From assembly GCF_006007965.1 (NCBI RefSeq), contig NZ_CP040748.1, positions 2,604,001 through 2,668,000 of the forward strand: a stretch of DNA of 64,000 nucleotides, read 5' to 3'. Every line of letters starts with the position of its first letter. Position 1 is the first letter of the stretch. The position numbers were made by a program, and so were the translations under genes. This DNA is from Nocardioides jishulii (GTDB lineage Bacteria > Actinomycetota > Actinomycetes > Propionibacteriales > Nocardioidaceae). The notes below the pieces were generated by a model, which saw nothing but the letters and a program-made list of their open reading frames with translations, searched no databases and was not told the origin of the DNA. This document shows positions 52,087 to 61,308 of this stretch, one piece after another.

Positions 52087-52877
52087 GACGACTCCTTCGA
52101 CTCACGGGCGCGCACGGGGACCACGAGCAGGTGCCCGGCGTGGTTGAACACCTCGACGGGGTGCTCGTAGACGCTGCTGAGCAGGTCACTGGTGAGGACT
52201 TCGGACGGGGTGCCGCAGGCGCGGACGCGGCCCTTCGCGAGCACGCAGATGCGGTCGGCGTACGCGGCGGCGAGGCTGAGGTCGTGCAGGACGACCACGA
52301 CGGCCGCGCCACGGGCGGCGCTGCCGCGCGCCTGCTCGAGCACGGACTCCTGGTGCTTGATGTCGAGGGCTGCGGTCGGCTCGTCGAGCAGGTGCACCTC
52401 GACGTCCTGGGCCAGCAGCCTCGCGAACGAGACCCGGGCCTGCTCGCCGCCCGACAGCGTCGGCACGACGCGCGAGGTCAGGTGGGTGACGTCGGCGACC
52501 TCCATGGCCCAGTCGACGACCTCGTCGTCGCGCTCGGCCCGCTCCGTACGCCGCCACACCGAACGCCCCATCTCCACGACCTCGCGGGCCCGGAAGCCGA
52601 ACGCGAGGTTGTGGCGCTGGAGCAGGACGGCGCGCTGGCGGGCCAGGGCACTGGCGTGCTGACCCGCGATGGGGACGCCGTTGAGCTCGACCGTGCCCTC
52701 GTCGGGGTCGACGTCGCCGGAGAGCAGCGAGAGCAGCGTCGACTTGCCCGCTCCGTTGGGTCCGACCAGGGCAACCACCTCGCCGTGGCGCACCTCGAGG
52801 TCGACGCCGTCGAGGATCGCGGCCTCACCGAACGAGAGGCTCACAGAGGCGGCGCGAAGCGCGACGGGGCCGGTCAT
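52068..52877 (-). CDS. hmuV: Haem ABC transporter ATP-binding protein (HmuV)
   Basis: A 269-residue ABC ATPase starting at ATG 52877, overlapping the permease stop. Walker A 'GPNGAGKST', Q-loop 'LLQRHN', signature 'TLSGGEQARVSFARLL' with Walker B 'VHLLDEPTAALD' and H-loop 'VVVLHDL' are all intact. It powers haem import through HmuU. It is part of the leftward hmuT-hmuU-hmuV operon. The longer frame upstream has a junk leader from the permease gene. Confidence 0.95.
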   Translation of the reverse strand: MTGPVALRAASVSLSFGEAAILDGVDLEVRHGEVVALVGPNGAGKSTLLSLLSGDVDPDEGTVELNGVPIAGQHASALARQRAVLLQRHNLAFGFRAREVVEMGRSVWRRTERAERDDEVVDWAMEVADVTHLTSRVVPTLSGGEQARVSFARLLAQDVEVHLLDEPTAALDIKHQESVLEQARGSAARGAAVVVVLHDLSLAAAYADRICVLAKGRVRACGTPSEVLTSDLLSSVYEHPVEVFNHAGHLLVVPVRARESKESSCPVVR

Positions 52878-53938
52878 CAGGCCCACCCCCCTGCTGTCCG
52901 ACGGGCACGACGCAGCAGCCAGAAGAAGACCGGGCCGCCGATGAGCGAGGTGACCATGCCGATGGGCAGGTCGGCGAAGGCGATCGCGGTGCGGGCCCAC
53001 AGGTCGGCGAACACCAGCAGCACCGCGCCGCCCAAGGCGCTGGCGGGCACGAGGGCCCGGTGGCCCGGTCCGACGACCATGCGCATGAGGTGGGGAATGA
53101 TCAGGCCCACGAAGGCGATGATCCCGGCGAACGAGACAGCCGCGGCGGTGAGCACCGCGACCACCACGATCGCGAGGATGCGCAGCTTCTCGACGTCGAT
53201 CCCGACGTGGCGCGCGGCCTTGTCGCCGAGGGCGAGGAGGTCGAGCTTGCGGGCGATCAGGATCGAGGCGACGATCCCCAGCAGGGCGATCGGCAGGACG
53301 ATCGCGACCTGCTCGTTGCGGGCACCGTTGAGGCTGCCCATCTGCCAGAAGATGATCTCCTCGCGGGCGGACGTGTCCCCGAGGAACATCAGGAACGCGA
53401 GCGCAGCGCCGGCCATGGCGTTGATCGCCACCCCGGTGAGCACCAGCGTGACGACCTCCGTACGCCCGTTGTCACGCGCCAGCAGGTAGACCGCGAACGT
53501 GGTCACCAGACCACCGATGAAGGCGGCCAGCGCCACTGTCCACGCACCGAAGGTGGCGAGGTCGAAGACGATCACGGCAGCGGCCGCGACGGCGGCACCG
53601 GAGGAGACGCCGACGACGCCGGGCTCGGCGAGCGGGTTGCCGAAGACCCCTTGCATGACCGCACCGGCACAGGCCAGGGCAGCACCGACGAGCGCCGCCA
53701 TCACCAGACGCGGGAAGCGCACCTGCCAGAGCGTGGCCTCGCCCTGGGGGTGGCTCGGCAGCGCGCCCCAGTCCAGGCCGACCTTGTGCAGCAGCGAGCC
53801 GATGACCTCGTTGGCCGGGATCTGGAGCTGCCCGGTGCCTGCGGCGACGACGAGCGCCAGCAGCAGCATGAGGGTCAGCACCCCGAGCACGAGTCGGCGA
53901 CTCGTCTTCGTCGGGGGAAGGGGCAGGCTCACACTCAC
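52877..53938 (-). CDS. hmuU: Haem ABC transporter permease (HmuU, FecCD type)
   Basis: A 353-residue FecCD permease with about ten TM helices. Marks are 'LWQVRFPRLVMAALVGAALACAGAVMQGVFGNPLAEPGVVGVSSGAA' (seen as 'RFPRLV', 'GNPLAEPGVVGVSSGA'), 'WQMGSLNG', and 'AFVGLIIPHLMRMVVGPGHR'. It forms the membrane channel for HmuV and receives haem from HmuT. Its start overlaps the hmuT stop by 4 bases. Length and helix count are normal. Confidence 0.95.
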   Translation of the reverse strand: MSVSLPLPPTKTSRRLVLGVLTLMLLLALVVAAGTGQLQIPANEVIGSLLHKVGLDWGALPSHPQGEATLWQVRFPRLVMAALVGAALACAGAVMQGVFGNPLAEPGVVGVSSGAAVAAAAVIVFDLATFGAWTVALAAFIGGLVTTFAVYLLARDNGRTEVVTLVLTGVAINAMAGAALAFLMFLGDTSAREEIIFWQMGSLNGARNEQVAIVLPIALLGIVASILIARKLDLLALGDKAARHVGIDVEKLRILAIVVVAVLTAAAVSFAGIIAFVGLIIPHLMRMVVGPGHRALVPASALGGAVLLVFADLWARTAIAFADLPIGMVTSLIGGPVFFWLLRRARRTAGGWA

Positions 53939-55044
53939 GTGAGCGCCTCCGGGGCGATCACGGCGACCGCGAGCGCGTTGAGGACGTCGGCGGTGTTGGG
54001 GCCGTACCCCAGGATCAGTGAGTCGTCGATGGTGACGATCCGCTTGTTGCGCCCGGCCGAGGTCTGGGCCAGCGCAGGCAGCTTCTCGAGCAGGCCGTCG
54101 ACGCCGCCGGTGGACTCCAGCCCACCGGTCATCATGACGACGAGCTCAGGGGCTGCGGCGACCAGTCCCTCGGCGGTGACCGGGCGCATGCCCTTCCACT
54201 TGATCTCCTCGGCGACGTCGTAGGCACCGACCGCGTCGATCAGGTCGTCGGCACCCGAGCCCTGGCCGAACATGTAGTAGACGCCGGCGGTGCCGCGGAC
54301 GTAGAGGAAGACGGTCCGCAGGCGGTCGGTGGGGTCGGCGGGAGCCTTGGCGGCGATCTTCGCGGTGACCTCCTTGACCTCGGCCTCGATCCGGTCAGCC
54401 AGGAGCGTGCCGGCCTCGGGCACCCCGAGGGCAGCCGCGGTCATCCGCGTCAGCTCACCGACGTTGCCGAGGTTGCGGTCGGACTCGACCCACACGACCG
54501 GGATGCCCGCCTCCTCCATCTGGTGGAGCACGTCGACCGGACCGAGCGTGGTGTCGCTGATGATCACGGTCGGGTCGAGGTCGAGGATCGCCTCGGCGCT
54601 CAGGTCGTGCCCCTTCGGGGTGACCAGCGGAAGGTCGGCCGCCTGCTCGAAGCGGGTCGAGGTGTCACGCCCGACGAGACGGTCGCCAAGACCGAGCTCG
54701 AAGACGGTGCGCGAGAGGGTGCCGTAGAGGTCGAGGGCCAGCACGCGCGAGGTGTCGGTGACGGTGACCTTGTTTCCCTGGGCGTCGGTCACGACGGCGG
54801 GCAGCTCGGGCTCGGGGTCCTCCACGACGGGATCGATGTCCGTCTCGTCGACGAGAGGGCTCACCACGCCCTGGAACTCTCGCGGGTCGGCGGGTGGCTC
54901 GACCGACGAGATGTCGGGAGCCACGGACGACCCGGCGGTGCTGCCACCGGCGGAACCGCCGGAGGTGTCGATGCCGCAGGCACTCAGCAGGAGTGCGACA
55001 GCGACGAGCGGCACTGCGGCCGACAGGCGACGGGAGGCTGACAT
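53935..55044 (-). CDS. hmuT: Haem-binding lipoprotein (HmuT)
   Basis: A 369-residue substrate-binding lipoprotein. The lipobox 'LLSAC' places the lipidated Cys at residue 23. A Gly/Ser-rich linker leads to two lobes of the helical-backbone type (TroA/FepB class): 'RVLALDLYGTLSRTVFELGLGDRLVGRDTS', 'LDPTVIISDTTLG', 'VYYMFGQGSGADDLIDAVGAYD', 'YGPNTADVLNALA' (key pieces). HmuT holds haem through Tyr/His. It is the first gene of the leftward operon, with tandem DtxR/IdeR-like boxes 53 bases upstream. Confidence 0.94.
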   Translation of the reverse strand: MSASRRLSAAVPLVAVALLLSACGIDTSGGSAGGSTAGSSVAPDISSVEPPADPREFQGVVSPLVDETDIDPVVEDPEPELPAVVTDAQGNKVTVTDTSRVLALDLYGTLSRTVFELGLGDRLVGRDTSTRFEQAADLPLVTPKGHDLSAEAILDLDPTVIISDTTLGPVDVLHQMEEAGIPVVWVESDRNLGNVGELTRMTAAALGVPEAGTLLADRIEAEVKEVTAKIAAKAPADPTDRLRTVFLYVRGTAGVYYMFGQGSGADDLIDAVGAYDVAEEIKWKGMRPVTAEGLVAAAPELVVMMTGGLESTGGVDGLLEKLPALAQTSAGRNKRIVTIDDSLILGYGPNTADVLNALAVAVIAPEALT

Positions 55045-55096
55045 CGACTCTCCAAGCGGACGTGAATGGATATAGCATCTATCCCGAGAAGATTAC

Positions 55097-55130
55097 TTAG
55101 GGCAGGCTAACAGGACTTAGGCTGACCTAA
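55097..55130. promoter_or_regulatory. Tandem DtxR/IdeR-like iron boxes between hmuT and haem oxygenase
   Basis: Two overlapping matches to the 19-bp consensus TWAGGTTAGSCTAACCTWA. TTAGGGCAGGCTAACAGGA (55097-55115) matches 14 of 19; AGGACTTAGGCTGACCTAA (55112-55130) also matches 14 of 19, with TTAGGCTGACCTAA as its strong part. They sit between divergent hmuT (start 55044) and the haem oxygenase (start 55175), so one repressor dimer pair could shut both when iron is sufficient. Confidence 0.85.
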
Positions 55131-55174
55131 TAAATCGTCAGCACCCCCTACCAAGCCGCTAGTCGAGAGCGATC

Positions 55175-55834
55175 ATGAGCATCACTGAAGCCGCACCCCT
55201 CCCGTTGTCCGCCGCCTTCAAGCAGGGCTCCAAGGAGCTGCACGACCAGGCCGAGGCGGCCACCTTCATCGACGACCTGATGAACGGCAAGGTGAACCTC
55301 GCCGGCTACGTCAACTACCTCAAGTCGCTGCGCATCGTCTACGCCGCCCTCGAGGAGGTGGCCCGCGACAACGCCAGCGACCCGATCGTGGCCGTCATGC
55401 ACGACCCTGCGCTCGAGCGCCTCGCCTCCATCGAGGCCGACATCGAGGCCCTGAGCACCGGCGCCCCCGAGGAGAGCCTGTGCCAGCACGAGGCTGCCCA
55501 GGCGTACGCCGCGGCCATCCACGCCGCGTCGGGCCACGCGCCCCGCGTCATCGCGCACCACTACACCCGCTACCTGGGTGACCTCTCCGGCGGCCTGGCG
55601 ATCGGCCGGATCCTCGGCCGGACGTTCGACCTCGAGGACCGAGGCCTGGCGATGTACCACTTCGAGGACATCAAGGCGAAGGTCTACAAGGACGACTACC
55701 GCGAGCGCCTCGACAACCTCCCGTTCGACGACGCCCAGCGCGCCGAGGCCGTCACCGAGGTCCAGGCTGCGTTCCGCCACAACCAGGCCGTCTTCGCCGA
55801 GCTCGGCAAGAACCTCGCGTCGTACCAGCGCTGA
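55175..55834 (+). CDS. hmuO: Haem oxygenase (biliverdin-producing)
   Basis: A 219-residue haem oxygenase. The proximal haem ligand is His23 in 'KELHDQAE', and the distal helix has 'RYLGDLSGGLAIG', the family signature. The enzyme opens the haem ring to give biliverdin, CO and Fe2+. It matches HmuO of corynebacteria in length. Divergent from hmuT and sharing its iron box, it completes an iron-from-haem pathway. ATG 55175 follows the iron boxes by 44 bases. A thiol peroxidase gene follows 40 bases later. Confidence 0.95.
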   Translation: MSITEAAPLPLSAAFKQGSKELHDQAEAATFIDDLMNGKVNLAGYVNYLKSLRIVYAALEEVARDNASDPIVAVMHDPALERLASIEADIEALSTGAPEESLCQHEAAQAYAAAIHAASGHAPRVIAHHYTRYLGDLSGGLAIGRILGRTFDLEDRGLAMYHFEDIKAKVYKDDYRERLDNLPFDDAQRAEAVTEVQAAFRHNQAVFAELGKNLASYQR

Positions 55835-55874
55835 GGGGTGACCCCGTGCCCCCGGGGATGAAAGGATGACGAGC

Positions 55875-56366
55875 ATGGCTACCACCGCATTCAAGGCCAA
55901 CCCCGTCCACACCGTCGGCGACCTGCCGGCCGTCGGCTCGAAGGCTCCGAACTTCGAGCTCGTCGGCGAAGGTCTCTCGGAGGTGACCAACGACCAGGGC
56001 GGCAAGCGTCTCGTGCTCAACATCTTCCCGAGCATCGACACCGGCATCTGCGCCGCGAGCGTCCGGAAGTTCAACGAGATCGCCGCCGACCTCGACGACA
56101 CCGTCGTGCTCAACGTCTCCGCCGACCTGCCGTTCGCCCAGGCCCGCTTCTGCGGCGCCGAGGGCATCGACAACGTCCTCGTGGGCTCGGCCTTCCGTTC
56201 CTCCTTCGGGCAGGACTACGGCGTCACGATGGCCGACGGCCCGATGGCCGGCCTGCTGGCCCGCGCCGTGGTCGTCGTCGAGGCCGACGGCACGGTCAGC
56301 TACACGCAGGTGGTCGACGAGATCACCACCGAGCCCGACTACGACGCGGTCCTCGCCGCTCTCTGA
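55875..56366 (+). CDS. tpx: Thiol peroxidase (atypical 2-Cys peroxiredoxin)
   Basis: A 163-residue Tpx from ATG 55875 ([10 protein letters not shown]), preferred because AAAGG lies ten bases upstream; an ATG three codons earlier abuts it. The peroxidatic Cys59 is in '[16 protein letters not shown]' and the resolving Cys93 in '[10 protein letters not shown]'. It reduces peroxides with thioredoxin. Its place behind the haem oxygenase suggests protection from oxidants made during haem breakdown. A strong terminator follows. Confidence 0.94.
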   Translation: MATTAFKANPVHTVGDLPAVGSKAPNFELVGEGLSEVTNDQGGKRLVLNIFPSIDTGICAASVRKFNEIAADLDDTVVLNVSADLPFAQARFCGAEGIDNVLVGSAFRSSFGQDYGVTMADGPMAGLLARAVVVVEADGTVSYTQVVDEITTEPDYDAVLAAL

Positions 56367-56406
56367 ATCAGCTCGGCTGCACCACCCGGATTCACCACCT
56401 CGTCAG

Positions 56407-56437
56407 CAGGGCCGGTCCGCACCGCGGACCGGCCCTG
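56407..56437 (+). terminator. Terminator after tpx
   Basis: A perfect 14-bp GC stem (CAGGGCCGGTCCGC and complement, loop ACC), followed by TCTGCTTCT, 41 bases past the tpx stop. Confidence 0.85.
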
Positions 56438-56494
56438 TCTGCTTCTCCGGACGCTGGCGTTCACGACCCACAGGGCGCGCGTTAACGTGCCTGC

Positions 56495-58156
56495 ATGAGC
56501 CTCGAGACCACCGCGGACCTGCACCAGCTCGCCACCGACTGGATGGCTGACGACCCGGACGAGGCCACCAGGACCGAGCTCGCCACGGTGCTCGCGGCGG
56601 CGAAGTCCGGGGACCCCGCCGCCGCAGCCGACCTGGCCGACCGCTTCCGCGGGCCGCTCGAGTTCGGCACCGCTGGCCTGCGCGGCGCCCTGGGCGCCGG
56701 CCCCCACCGCATGAACCGGGTCGTCGTGTCACGGGCCGCTGCCGGCCTCGTCGCCCACCTGAAGGCCAACGGGGCCGGGCCGGGCGACTCCGTCGTGATC
56801 GGCTACGACGCCCGCCACAACTCCGACGTCTTCGCCCGCGACACCGCCGAGGTCGTCACCGGCGCCGGGTTGCGCGCCCTGCTCCTCCCCCGCCCGCTGC
56901 CGACCCCGGTCCTGGCCTTCGCGATCCGTGACCTCGGCAGCGTGGCGGGCGTGATGGTGACGGCCAGCCACAACCCGCCCCAGGACAACGGCTACAAGGT
57001 CTACCTCGGCGACGGCAGCCAGATCGTGCCGCCCTCCGACAGCGAGATCGCTGCCCAGATCGCGGCGGTGGGCGCGGTCTCGACCGTCCCCCGCGGTGAC
57101 GGCGGCGAGGTCGTCGGCGACGACCTCCTGGAGCGCTACCTGCGCTCGGTGGTCGACCTCGTCGGCGACGGCCCGCGCGACCTCTCGATCGTCTACACCC
57201 CGCTGCACGGCGTGGGCGGGTCGGCGGTCACTCGTGTGCTCGCCCAGGCCGGCTTCCCCGCCCCGCACGTGGTCGAGGCGCAGGCCGCGCCCGACCCCGA
57301 CTTCCCGACAGTCGCCTTCCCGAACCCCGAGGAGCCGGGCGCCATGGACCTGGCGATGGCCCTGGCACAGGAGTGCGGCGCCGACCTGGTGGTGGCCAAC
57401 GACCCCGACGCCGATCGCTGCGCCGCGGCGGTCCCCGGACCCCACGGCTGGCAGATGCTGCGGGGTGACGAGGTCGGGGCACTGCTCGCCCACCACCTGC
57501 TCTCACGCGGACGCACCGGCACCTACGCCGCCTCGATCGTGTCGTCCTCCCTGCTGGGCAAGATGGCGGCGACCGCCGGACAGCCGAGCGTGGAGACCCT
57601 CACCGGCTTCAAGTGGATCGGGCGCCTGGAGGGTCTCGCCTTCGGGTACGAGGAAGCGCTGGGCTACTGCGTCGACCCGGAACACGTGAAGGACAAGGAC
57701 GGCGTCTCCGCCCTGCTGATGCTCTGCGAGCTCGCCGCGCACTCAAAGGCCCAGGGACGGAGCCTGGTCGACATCCTCGACGACATCGCCCTCGAGCACG
57801 GTCTCCACGCGACCGACCAGCTCTCCGTGCGGTTCTCCGACCTCGCAGGCATCGGAGCCGCCATGGAGCGTCTCCGCTCCACTCCCCCGACCGAGCTCGG
57901 GGGCCTCGCCGTCGAGCGCGTCGAGGACCTCTCCCTGGGCAGCGAGGCACTGCCGCCCACCGACGGCCTGCGCTACACCCTGGCCGAAGGAGCCCGCGTG
58001 ATCGTGCGCCCGAGCGGCACCGAGCCCAAGGTGAAGTGCTACCTCGAGGTCGTCATCCCCGTGGACCCGGAGGACGGTGTGGACGCTGCTCGCATCGCCG
58101 CCGCCGGCCGACTCGACGCCATCAAGGGTGACGTACGCCGGGCTGCCGGCCTCTGA
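56495..58156 (+). CDS. Phosphohexomutase (phosphoglucomutase/phosphomannomutase family)
   Basis: A 553-residue alpha-D-phosphohexomutase. The catalytic Ser158 is in 'VTASHNPPQDNGYKVY', the metal loop is 'NDPDADRCAA', the sugar-binding loop is 'GFKWIGRLEG...YEEALGYC', and the C-terminal phosphate loop is 'IVRPSGTEPKVKCY'. Members act on glucose, mannose or pentose phosphates. Next to purine phosphorylase and deoC-type genes a phosphopentomutase-like role is possible, as in the PgcA/PmmB group. Length is normal for the bacterial long form. Confidence 0.93.
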   Translation: MSLETTADLHQLATDWMADDPDEATRTELATVLAAAKSGDPAAAADLADRFRGPLEFGTAGLRGALGAGPHRMNRVVVSRAAAGLVAHLKANGAGPGDSVVIGYDARHNSDVFARDTAEVVTGAGLRALLLPRPLPTPVLAFAIRDLGSVAGVMVTASHNPPQDNGYKVYLGDGSQIVPPSDSEIAAQIAAVGAVSTVPRGDGGEVVGDDLLERYLRSVVDLVGDGPRDLSIVYTPLHGVGGSAVTRVLAQAGFPAPHVVEAQAAPDPDFPTVAFPNPEEPGAMDLAMALAQECGADLVVANDPDADRCAAAVPGPHGWQMLRGDEVGALLAHHLLSRGRTGTYAASIVSSSLLGKMAATAGQPSVETLTGFKWIGRLEGLAFGYEEALGYCVDPEHVKDKDGVSALLMLCELAAHSKAQGRSLVDILDDIALEHGLHATDQLSVRFSDLAGIGAAMERLRSTPPTELGGLAVERVEDLSLGSEALPPTDGLRYTLAEGARVIVRPSGTEPKVKCYLEVVIPVDPEDGVDAARIAAAGRLDAIKGDVRRAAGL

Positions 58157-58168
58157 GCCCCCAGGCGC

Positions 58169-58783
58169 TCAGCGGAGGAACGCGCCCACGACGACCAGGA
58201 GGGTGACGCCGAGCGCCACGGCCGGCACCACGTCGATGCGTCGCTCGACGGCGCCTTCCTGCCCCGTGCCGCGCGCCCGGGCATCGAGGGCCGCGCGACG
58301 CAGTCGTGACTCGACGTGGTCGGCCCAGTGCACCTCTCCCACTCGCGGGGCGCTCCCCTCCTGCTCGCGGCGGCCGGCTCCGGCGGCCTCCCGCACGATC
58401 CGGCGACGCGGGTGGCCGATGGCCGCCGTGGCGTAGCGCTTGCCGCCCGCGCTGATCTCCAGGACGTGACGCACCGACACGTCCTCGACAGCGGCGAGCG
58501 GGATGCGCGTGGTGCTCAGGCTCTGCCGCAGCACGACGGCATCGCCCTGAAGGAGGACGCGCGGGCGCAGCAGCGTCAGCCAGGCGAAGACCGACGCGAC
58601 GAGCGCGGCCACCAGCGCCGCCGGCCCGAAGCCGTCGGTGCCGTCCAGCACCCCGAGGACCGCGACGACGACCGCCACCGCGATGACGAACCACCCCACG
58701 AACGTGCCGCTGGTCGGAGCGAACGACTCATCGCCCGAAGCGTCGTGGTCCACCGGTCTTCTCGCACTCACGTCTGGTCTCAT
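58169..58783 (-). CDS. PH domain membrane protein
   Basis: A 204-residue protein from ATG 58783. Two hydrophobic helices lie near 27-47 and 50-68, followed by a bacterial PH-like domain ('VLLQGDAVVLRQSLSTTRIPLAAVEDVSVRHVLEI' in parts) and a C-terminal TM helix (about 185-203). It is convergent with the phosphohexomutase gene and divergent from deoC. The function is unknown; the fold resembles the PH-domain protein at 27.8 kb. A GTG start five codons later is also possible. Confidence 0.8.
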   Translation of the reverse strand: MRPDVSARRPVDHDASGDESFAPTSGTFVGWFVIAVAVVVAVLGVLDGTDGFGPAALVAALVASVFAWLTLLRPRVLLQGDAVVLRQSLSTTRIPLAAVEDVSVRHVLEISAGGKRYATAAIGHPRRRIVREAAGAGRREQEGSAPRVGEVHWADHVESRLRRAALDARARGTGQEGAVERRIDVVPAVALGVTLLVVVGAFLR

Positions 58784-58828
58784 TCCTTGGATTGCTGCCC
58801 CGTGCACGCCCAACCTTATGCTGGTGGG

Positions 58829-59833
58829 GTGACAGCCATTTCTGCCTCGACGGCGGGCGCAGGTGACGGCACGAGGGACATCTCCGCCGAGTTCGCGGAG
58901 ACCACCCGGTCCAACGCCTCGCTGACCCGCTTCCTCCACGGACTCCCGGGAGTCGACCAGGTCGGCAACGAGGCCCGCGCCGCAGCGCTGGGCACTCGGT
59001 CGATCAAGACCACGGCGAAGGCGCAGGCGATCGACCTCGCCATCCGCATGGTCGACCTCACGACGCTGGAGGGCATGGACACCGCCGGCAAGGTGCGCGC
59101 ACTGGCCTTCAAGGCGATGCGCCCCGAGCCCGGTGACCCGACCTGTCCGCCCACCGCGGCCGTCTGCGTCTACCCCGACATGGTCGCCACCGCGAAGGAG
59201 ACCCTGGGCGACAGCGGGGTCAACGTGGCCGCCGTGGCCACGGCCTTCCCCAGTGGTCGCGCCGCACTCGACGTGAAGCTCGCCGACACCGCCGACGCGG
59301 TCGAGGCCGGGGCCGACGAGATCGACATGGTCATCGACCGTGGTGCGTTCCTCGAGGGCCGCTACCTCGACGTCCACGACGAGATCGTCGCCGTGCGCGA
59401 GGCCTGCCGACGTCCCGACGGCACCGAGGCGCACCTGAAGGTGATCTTCGAGACCGGCGAGCTGCAGACCTACGACAACGTCCGCCGGGCCTCCTGGCTC
59501 GCCATGATGGCCGGCGCCCACTTCATCAAGACCTCGACCGGCAAGGTCTCCCCCGCGGCCACCCTGCCCGTCACCCTGGTCATGCTGGAGGCCGTGCGCG
59601 ACTTCCGAGCTACCACCGGCCACATGGTCGGCGTGAAGCCGGCCGGCGGCATCCGCACCACCAAGGACGCCATCAAGTACCTCGTCATGGTCAACGAGAC
59701 CTGCGGGCCCGACTGGCTCGATCCGGACTGGTTCCGCTTCGGCGCCTCGTCGTTGCTCAACGACCTCCTGATGCAGCGTACGAAGATGCTCACCGGCCGG
59801 TACTCCGGCCCCGACTACGTCACTCTGGACTGA
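58829..59833 (+). CDS. deoC: Deoxyribose-phosphate aldolase
   Basis: A 334-residue DeoC from GTG 58829. It has 'VDLTTLEGMDTAGKVRALAFKA', 'CVYPDMVATAKE', 'VATAFPSGRAAL', 'EIDMVIDRGAFLEGRY', 'LKVIFETGEL', the Schiff-base Lys234 in 'HFIKTSTGKV', and 'GVKPAGGIRTTKDA' (Lys lowering the pKa). It splits 2-deoxyribose-5-phosphate to glyceraldehyde-3-phosphate and acetaldehyde. The two aldehyde dehydrogenase genes that follow could oxidise the acetaldehyde. It is longer than the E. coli enzyme, as is common in actinobacteria. Confidence 0.95.
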   Translation: MTAISASTAGAGDGTRDISAEFAETTRSNASLTRFLHGLPGVDQVGNEARAAALGTRSIKTTAKAQAIDLAIRMVDLTTLEGMDTAGKVRALAFKAMRPEPGDPTCPPTAAVCVYPDMVATAKETLGDSGVNVAAVATAFPSGRAALDVKLADTADAVEAGADEIDMVIDRGAFLEGRYLDVHDEIVAVREACRRPDGTEAHLKVIFETGELQTYDNVRRASWLAMMAGAHFIKTSTGKVSPAATLPVTLVMLEAVRDFRATTGHMVGVKPAGGIRTTKDAIKYLVMVNETCGPDWLDPDWFRFGASSLLNDLLMQRTKMLTGRYSGPDYVTLD

Positions 59834-59844
59834 GGGAGCACAGC

Positions 59845-61308
59845 ATGGTCAAGGTTCCCGACAAGGCGTCACCCGGGACGCTCTTCGAGTACGCCCCCGC
59901 CCCCGAGTCGCGCGCGATCGTCGACATCGCGCCCTCCTACGGCCACTTCATCGACGGCGCGTTCGTGAGCGGCAGCGGCACGGCGTTCAAGACGATCAAC
60001 CCGGCGACCGAGGAGGTGCTCGCGGAGGTCTCCGCGGCCACCGACGAGGAGGTCGACACGGCTGTCCGCGCCGCCCGTCGTGCCTACGAGACGGTCTGGT
60101 CGCGCATGCCCGGCCGCGAGCGCGCGAAGTACCTCTTCCGCATCGCACGCATCATTCAGGAGCGCGGCCGCGAGCTCGCCGTCCTGGAGACGCTGGACAA
60201 CGGCAAGCCGATCAAGGAGACCCGCGACTTCGACGTCCCGACGGTCGCCGCGCACTTCTTCTACTACGCGGGCTGGGCCGACAAGCTGGAGTACGCCGTC
60301 CCCGGCAGGCCGAACCCGCAGGCCCTCGGCGTCGCGGCCCAGATCATCCCGTGGAACTTCCCCCTGCTGATGCTGGCGTGGAAGATCGCCCCGGCCCTTG
60401 CGGCCGGCAACACCGTCGTGCTCAAGCCGGCCGAGACCACTCCGTTGAGCGCCATGCTCTTCGCAGAGATCTGCCAGCAGGCCGACCTGCCCCCGGGCGT
60501 CGTCAACATCGTCAACGGAGCTGGCGACACCGGTCGGGCGCTCGTGGCACACCCTGACGTCAACAAGGTCGCCTTCACCGGGTCGACCGAGGTCGGCCGC
60601 GCGATCGCGCGCCAGATCGCCGGGACGGACAAGAAGGCGACCCTGGAGCTGGGTGGCAAGGCCGCAAACATCGTCTTCGACGACGCACCTGTCGACCAGG
60701 CGGTCGAGGGCATCGTCAACGGCATCTTCTTCAACCAGGGCCACGTCTGCTGCGCCGGCTCGCGCCTGCTGGTGCAGGAGTCGGTCGCCGACGAGGTGCT
60801 GGAGCGGCTCAAGCGCCGCATGTCGACGCTGCGCCTGGGCGACCCGCTCGACAAGAACACCGACATCGGCGCGGTGAACTCGGCCGAGCAGCTGGCCAGG
60901 ATCACCGAGCTGGCGGGAGCCGGCGAGCAGGAGGGGGCCACGCGGTGGGCACCGGCCTGCGACCTGCCGAGCACCGGTTTCTGGTTCCCGCCGACCGTCT
61001 TCAGCAACGTGACCCAGGCCCACCGGATCGCCCGTGAGGAGATCTTCGGACCCGTCCTGTCGGTGCTGACCTTCCGCACGCCGACCGAGGCGGTCGAGAA
61101 GGCCAACAACACCCCCTACGGCCTCTCCGCCGGCGTCTGGACGGAGAAGGGCTCGCGCATCCTGTGGATGGCCAACCAGCTCCGCGCCGGAGTCGTGTGG
61201 GCCAACACCTTCAACAAGTTCGACCCCACGTCGCCGTTCGGTGGCTACAAGGAGTCCGGCTACGGTCGCGAAGGCGGTCGTCACGGCCTGGAGGGATACC
61301 TCAAGTGA
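59845..61308 (+). CDS. Aldehyde dehydrogenase
   Basis: A 487-residue NAD(P)-dependent aldehyde dehydrogenase. Visible are 'IIPWNFPLLMLAWKIAPALAAGN', 'VLKPAETTPLSA', 'VAFTGSTEVGR', the catalytic Glu in 'TLELGGKAANIV', the catalytic Cys in 'NQGHVCCAGSR' and 'EEIFGPVLSVL', 'NNTPYGLSAGVW', 'PFGGYKESGYGREGG'. Twelve bases behind deoC, it probably oxidises acetaldehyde from deoxyribose. Its stop overlaps the next gene's GTG (GTGA). Confidence 0.95.
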   Translation: MVKVPDKASPGTLFEYAPAPESRAIVDIAPSYGHFIDGAFVSGSGTAFKTINPATEEVLAEVSAATDEEVDTAVRAARRAYETVWSRMPGRERAKYLFRIARIIQERGRELAVLETLDNGKPIKETRDFDVPTVAAHFFYYAGWADKLEYAVPGRPNPQALGVAAQIIPWNFPLLMLAWKIAPALAAGNTVVLKPAETTPLSAMLFAEICQQADLPPGVVNIVNGAGDTGRALVAHPDVNKVAFTGSTEVGRAIARQIAGTDKKATLELGGKAANIVFDDAPVDQAVEGIVNGIFFNQGHVCCAGSRLLVQESVADEVLERLKRRMSTLRLGDPLDKNTDIGAVNSAEQLARITELAGAGEQEGATRWAPACDLPSTGFWFPPTVFSNVTQAHRIAREEIFGPVLSVLTFRTPTEAVEKANNTPYGLSAGVWTEKGSRILWMANQLRAGVVWANTFNKFDPTSPFGGYKESGYGREGGRHGLEGYLK

